Assembly: GCA_002402325.1 (NCBI GenBank)
Contig: DHFQ01000074.1
Span: forward strand, 1-18,047
Direction: 5' to 3'
DNA from: Candidatus Aminicenantes bacterium UBA4820
GTDB lineage: Bacteria; Acidobacteriota; UBA4820
DNA length: 18,047 bases
Part shown: positions 15,069-18,047 of the stretch, piece by piece
Layout: every line of letters begins with the position of its first letter
How positions within the stretch are numbered: the first letter of the stretch is position 1
Made by a program: the position numbers and the translations under genes
The notes under the pieces: generated by a model
Databases searched by the model: none
What the model saw: only the letters and a program-made list of their open reading frames with translations
Told to the model about the DNA's origin: nothing

Positions 15069-16496
15069 ATGGTCGTCGGAACGCTTGAAAAAGGTTTTGA
15101 AGTTGTGGTTATTGGTGGTGGTCCCGGTGGTTATCTCACTGCAATAAGGCTTGCCCAATTGAAAAAGGATGTTGCTTTAATTGAAACTTCACCAACTTTA
15201 GGAGGAGTATGTCTAAACGAAGGGTGCATACCTTCAAAGGCTCTGATACACGCAGCCGATTTCTTTTATAGTGCAAAGAAGTCTTCAAGATTTGGTGTAG
15301 AAATCTCAGGGGATATTTCTGTCAATTTAAAAAATCTAATGAAGTGGAAGGATTCTGTTGTAAACAAACTGACAGATGGAGTAAAATTTCTTGTTCAAAA
15401 AAATGGCGTGGAGTTAATAAATGGTTTTGCAACTTTTAAAGACCGAAATAGTTTAACTGTGAAATCAGAGAAAGGAGAGCAGTATGTCAAATTTGATAAA
15501 TGCATAATAGCAACAGGTTCATCGCCTCAATTCCCGGATGGTTTTGAACCTGATGGAAAAAAAGTGCTTGGTCCAGGGGACATACTTTCACTTGAAGAAC
15601 TTCCTTCAAAATTGATTGTAATAGGCGGAGGCTATATCGGGCTTGAGATGTCAGCCCTTTTTGCAAAATTTGGTTCCAAAGTTACTCTGATTGAAGCAAG
15701 AGACTATTTATTGAAAGAGCATGATGACGAAGTGAGAAAAGCGCTTATGAAAAGATTTTCTCAGTTGAATATTGAAGTTCTTCTTTCCTCAAAAGCAAAT
15801 AAAATTGAAAGAGATGGAGAAGTTTCCATTGAAGTTGAAATGAAGAACGGAGAAAAAAGAAAGGTTGAGGGAGACAAAGTGTTGATTGCACTTGGAAGAA
15901 AACCAAATTCATCAAATATTGGGATTGAACCTCTATATATTGAAATTGACAATTCTGGCTTTATCAAGGTCAATGATAAGATGCAGACAAACTTAGAAAA
16001 TGTCTATGCCATCGGTGATGTAGTTGGTGGTCCATTGCTTGCACACAAGGCTTATAGAGAGGCAAAGGTCGCCGCTGAGGCAATAGCAGGCATTCCCACG
16101 GCATTTGATAGCGTTGTCATACCTGCGGTGATCTATTCGGACCCAGAAATCGCGTGGGCTGGACTTTCTGAAACTGAGGCAAACTTAAGAGGAATTGATG
16201 TCATAACAGGAACTTTTCCGTTTTATGTGTCCGGACGAGCGCTTACTCTTGATGCCCCTGAGGGCTTTGTCAAAATCATTGCTGAAAAAGGTACGAACAG
16301 AGTTTTAGGGGTTGAAATTGTGGGAATGGATGCATCAGAACTCATTTCTGAGGCTGCACTTGCAATTGAAATGGGCGCCTTTCTTGATGACCTTTCAAAA
16401 ACTATTCATCCGCACCCAAGTATGAGTGAGGCATTGCTTGAATCTGCGGAGGCTGCTTTAGGCGAAGCGGTTCATATCCTGCAATTGGGAAAATGA
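15069..16496 (+). CDS. lpdA: Dihydrolipoyl dehydrogenase (E3)
   Basis: The 475-aa FAD flavoprotein reoxidises dihydrolipoamide with NAD+. The N-terminal FAD fold begins at GGGPGG (16-21). The redox disulfide is C48-LNEG-C53. The NAD-binding fold has GGGYIGLEM, and the second FAD segment has YAIGDVVGG. The C-terminal HPHPSMSE (447-454) provides the catalytic histidine, His449. GGGAGG-type ribosome site (15059-15064) precedes the ATG. It ends the operon and converges with the sugar transferase, with only 3 bp between stop codons. It may also serve other lipoyl enzymes, such as the glycine cleavage system, if present. Confidence 0.94.
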   Translation: MVVGTLEKGFEVVVIGGGPGGYLTAIRLAQLKKDVALIETSPTLGGVCLNEGCIPSKALIHAADFFYSAKKSSRFGVEISGDISVNLKNLMKWKDSVVNKLTDGVKFLVQKNGVELINGFATFKDRNSLTVKSEKGEQYVKFDKCIIATGSSPQFPDGFEPDGKKVLGPGDILSLEELPSKLIVIGGGYIGLEMSALFAKFGSKVTLIEARDYLLKEHDDEVRKALMKRFSQLNIEVLLSSKANKIERDGEVSIEVEMKNGEKRKVEGDKVLIALGRKPNSSNIGIEPLYIEIDNSGFIKVNDKMQTNLENVYAIGDVVGGPLLAHKAYREAKVAAEAIAGIPTAFDSVVIPAVIYSDPEIAWAGLSETEANLRGIDVITGTFPFYVSGRALTLDAPEGFVKIIAEKGTNRVLGVEIVGMDASELISEAALAIEMGAFLDDLSKTIHPHPSMSEALLESAEAALGEAVHILQLGK

Positions 16497-16499
16497 AAA

Positions 16500-17945
16500 C
16501 TATTTTGCCCCTTTTCCTGAAAGCACTGCCGGAATTGTTTTTAGAATGATTATAAGATCGAGTGTCAAAGACCAGTTATCAATATATTGAAGGTCTAACC
16601 TCATCCATGTATCAAAGTCAAGTTCTGACCTTCCCGAAATTTGCCATAGACAGGTTAGACCCGGCCTCATCGAGAGTCTTCTTCTTTGCCACCTTTCATA
16701 TTCGTTAACTTCAGACGGAATTGGAGGCCTTGGTCCGACGATTGACATCTCTCCCTTTAGAACATTGAAAAGTTGAGGAAGTTCATCAATTGAACTTTTT
16801 CTCAAAAAGCCTCCTATCGGTGTAAGTCTTGGGTCTTTTTCAATTTTAAAGACAGGCCCATCCACTTCATTTAGATGTTTTATCTCTTCAAGTTTTTTCT
16901 CGGCATCTTTCACCATTGTTCTAAATTTGTAAAGATTAAACCTTCTTCCCCTGAGACCCATTCTCTCCTGAACGAAAAAGACAGGACCTTCGCTTGTAAC
17001 CTTTATCAAAATTGCGACCAAAATAAAGAGGGGAGAAAGAAGAACAATTCCAAAAAATGATACAACAATATCAATAAGTCTTTTGAGAAAAAGTTGAAAA
17101 CTTGCTTTAGGAGTCATAGCAAAGTGTAAAAGAGGAATATCGCCAAGTTTCTCAAAGTAAATCGGAGTGTTTATATGAGGAAAAATCTTCATTGACATTG
17201 CAAGTTCAACGCCCAACTCTTCGCAAAGAATGAAGATTTCTTCAATGTTTTTTATTTTTTGTATATCTTCAGCAATCACAACAGCATCAACTACCTCCCT
17301 TTCAAGAAAACTGGGAAGTTCATAAATATTACCAAGAAACTCGATTCCCAGCGATCGAATATCCTCCAATTCTCCCTCTGGTTCATCATCTGATGGAAGG
17401 AAAAATCCCCTTACGGAAAACCCTGTTTCACTATCTGATTTTAATTCTGAAAGCAATTCCCTTGTAACTTTACTACAACCAACTACAACAAGATTTCTGC
17501 TGTGAATGCCTCTTCTTAAACTTGAACGATACCTTAAAGAAACAAGGTGACGAGAAAATGTGCCAATAAAAAGATAGGAGATAAAAAAGAGAGACACAAA
17601 AGTCCTTGATACATAAAGAAGTTTTAATAAAAAGATTCCTGAAAGAGTCAGGAAGAAAGAGAGGAAAACCGATTTCAAAAGAAGAATGAAAGTCTGATGC
17701 AGGGCTACACCAGGGTTTTGCTTGTAGCCCTTCAAAAGGAAAAGAGTCAATAAAAGAAAAAAGGATGATAAAAGTCCAACGGGAATATATTGTTCAAAAG
17801 GAAAAAAAACTCTCTCTTTGAAATAGGGAATGAGTGGTAGAATATTTGCCCTTATCAAGTAAGCACAAAAAAAGGAAACAATTATTGAAAGAATATCAGA
17901 AGTGAGACAGGCAAATCCGAACAATCTTTTGACCGCTTTGAACAT
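16500..17945 (-). CDS. Polyprenyl-phosphate sugar-1-phosphate transferase (WbaP/WcaJ family)
   Basis: This 481-aa membrane enzyme moves a sugar-1-phosphate from a nucleotide sugar to undecaprenyl phosphate, the first step of exopolysaccharide or O-antigen assembly. Four hydrophobic helices fill about residues 8-130. A Rossmann-like domain follows (VVVGCSK, 153-159). Then come a membrane helix (290-315) and the bacterial sugar transferase domain with FRTM (341-344), SSIDELPQL (384-392, catalytic Asp-Glu), IVGPRPP (402-408) and PGLTCLWQISGR (428-439). Start 17945 is chosen for its AAAAGGAGGATTTG ribosome site; an upstream in-frame start at 18002 lacks one. Sugar specificity is not evident. It is separate from, and convergent with, the lpdA operon. 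Confidence 0.9.
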   Translation of the reverse strand: MFKAVKRLFGFACLTSDILSIIVSFFCAYLIRANILPLIPYFKERVFFPFEQYIPVGLLSSFFLLLTLFLLKGYKQNPGVALHQTFILLLKSVFLSFFLTLSGIFLLKLLYVSRTFVSLFFISYLFIGTFSRHLVSLRYRSSLRRGIHSRNLVVVGCSKVTRELLSELKSDSETGFSVRGFFLPSDDEPEGELEDIRSLGIEFLGNIYELPSFLEREVVDAVVIAEDIQKIKNIEEIFILCEELGVELAMSMKIFPHINTPIYFEKLGDIPLLHFAMTPKASFQLFLKRLIDIVVSFFGIVLLSPLFILVAILIKVTSEGPVFFVQERMGLRGRRFNLYKFRTMVKDAEKKLEEIKHLNEVDGPVFKIEKDPRLTPIGGFLRKSSIDELPQLFNVLKGEMSIVGPRPPIPSEVNEYERWQRRRLSMRPGLTCLWQISGRSELDFDTWMRLDLQYIDNWSLTLDLIIILKTIPAVLSGKGAK

Positions 17946-17979
17946 CAAATCCTCCTTTTGTATTATGGCATAAAAATTT

Positions 17980-18009
17980 AGTATAAAAAAGGAGTCGATC
18001 ATTACCCAA
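17980..18009 (-). promoter_or_regulatory. Possible weak promoter of the sugar transferase gene
   Basis: On the minus strand, TATACT (17980-17985) matches five of six -10 bases, and TTGGGT (18004-18009), inside the 25-bp repeated element, could act as a poor -35 at 18 bp. Transcription would start near 17973 and leave the AGGAGG site and a leader of about 28 nt. The -35 match is weak (three of six), so this is tentative. Confidence 0.3.
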
Positions 18010-18029
18010 AATCCGACAGTGCTTTATAT
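18005..18029 (-). repeat. 25-bp element upstream of the sugar transferase, right copy
   Basis: Read on the minus strand this is the partner of 1-25, with two mismatches, both in the outer part; the inner 14 nt ending GTCGGATTTTGGG are identical. It lies 59 bp upstream of the transferase ATG, compared with 80 bp for the left copy and sucC. Flanking sequence on the inner side differs between the two copies. Confidence 0.6.
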
Positions 18030-18047
18030 CTTTATTTGACGCAGGTA

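Noticed and set aside
16490..16515. Bidirectional terminator between lpdA and the convergent transferase gene
   Set aside because: Stop codons are 3 bp apart and no inverted repeat with a T-run is visible there. Termination must occur inside the opposing genes or by Rho.
17962..17970. TGCCATAAT on the minus strand as the -10 box of the transferase gene
   Set aside because: It would start transcription about 10 nt before the ATG and cut off the AGGAGG ribosome site. TATACT at 17980-17985 is better placed.
1..18047. The inverted 25-bp repeats as ends of an 18-kb transposon
   Set aside because: There is no transposase, integrase or resolvase between them, the genes are core metabolism, and each copy sits in a promoter-like position. 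The outer limits are not visible, so this is only unlikely, not excluded.

Overview
The window is an AT-rich stretch of a bacterial chromosome, tightly packed and almost entirely coding. Arginine is mostly AGA/AGG, Shine-Dalgarno sites are purine-rich, and many start and stop codons overlap. Ferredoxin-dependent 2-oxoacid oxidation, two radical SAM enzymes and a near-perfect sigma-54 promoter point to an anaerobic bacterium that has RpoN. A thermophile or a poorly cultivated phylum (WOR-3/Hydrothermae-like) would fit, but this is a guess and no marker gene here settles it.

Region 1 (about 1-5514): a sigma-70-type promoter with an adjacent palindrome, then sucC-sucD (succinyl-CoA synthetase), korD-korA-korB-korC (four-subunit 2-oxoacid:ferredoxin oxidoreductase, most likely for 2-oxoglutarate) and ndk. 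Together they interconvert 2-oxoglutarate, succinyl-CoA and succinate, with ferredoxin reduction and nucleotide phosphorylation. Ndk would equilibrate the nucleoside triphosphate made by SucCD.

Region 2 (5522-11622): with no gap, the same strand continues into a cassette of three paralogous HPr-kinase-like P-loop proteins (here K1, K2, K3), one PqqD-like protein and two paralogous radical SAM/SPASM proteins (R1, R2), in the order K1-K2-PqqD-R1-K3-R2. A CaCA-type cation exchanger-like membrane protein follows. The content resembles the SynChlorMet (Scm) cassette known from family models: a PqqD homologue, two PqqE-like radical SAM/SPASM proteins and a conserved protein, with no known precursor. 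No precursor peptide gene is visible here either. This is the most novel part of the window.

Region 3 (11623-16496): a 152-bp intergenic stretch holds a sigma-54 (-24/-12) promoter and helically phased repeats. It drives a four-gene 2-oxoacid dehydrogenase operon (E1 alpha, E1 beta, E2, E3), called pyruvate dehydrogenase from sequence. The sigma-54 control leaves acetoin or branched-chain substrates open.

Region 4 (16500-18047): a convergent gene on the minus strand encodes a polyprenyl-phosphate sugar-1-phosphate transferase, which starts exopolysaccharide or O-antigen synthesis. A 25-bp element (23/25 identical) occurs at both ends of the window, upstream of sucC and of this transferase, in the same orientation relative to each gene. 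No tRNA, rRNA, CRISPR array, transposase or clear rho-independent terminator was found.
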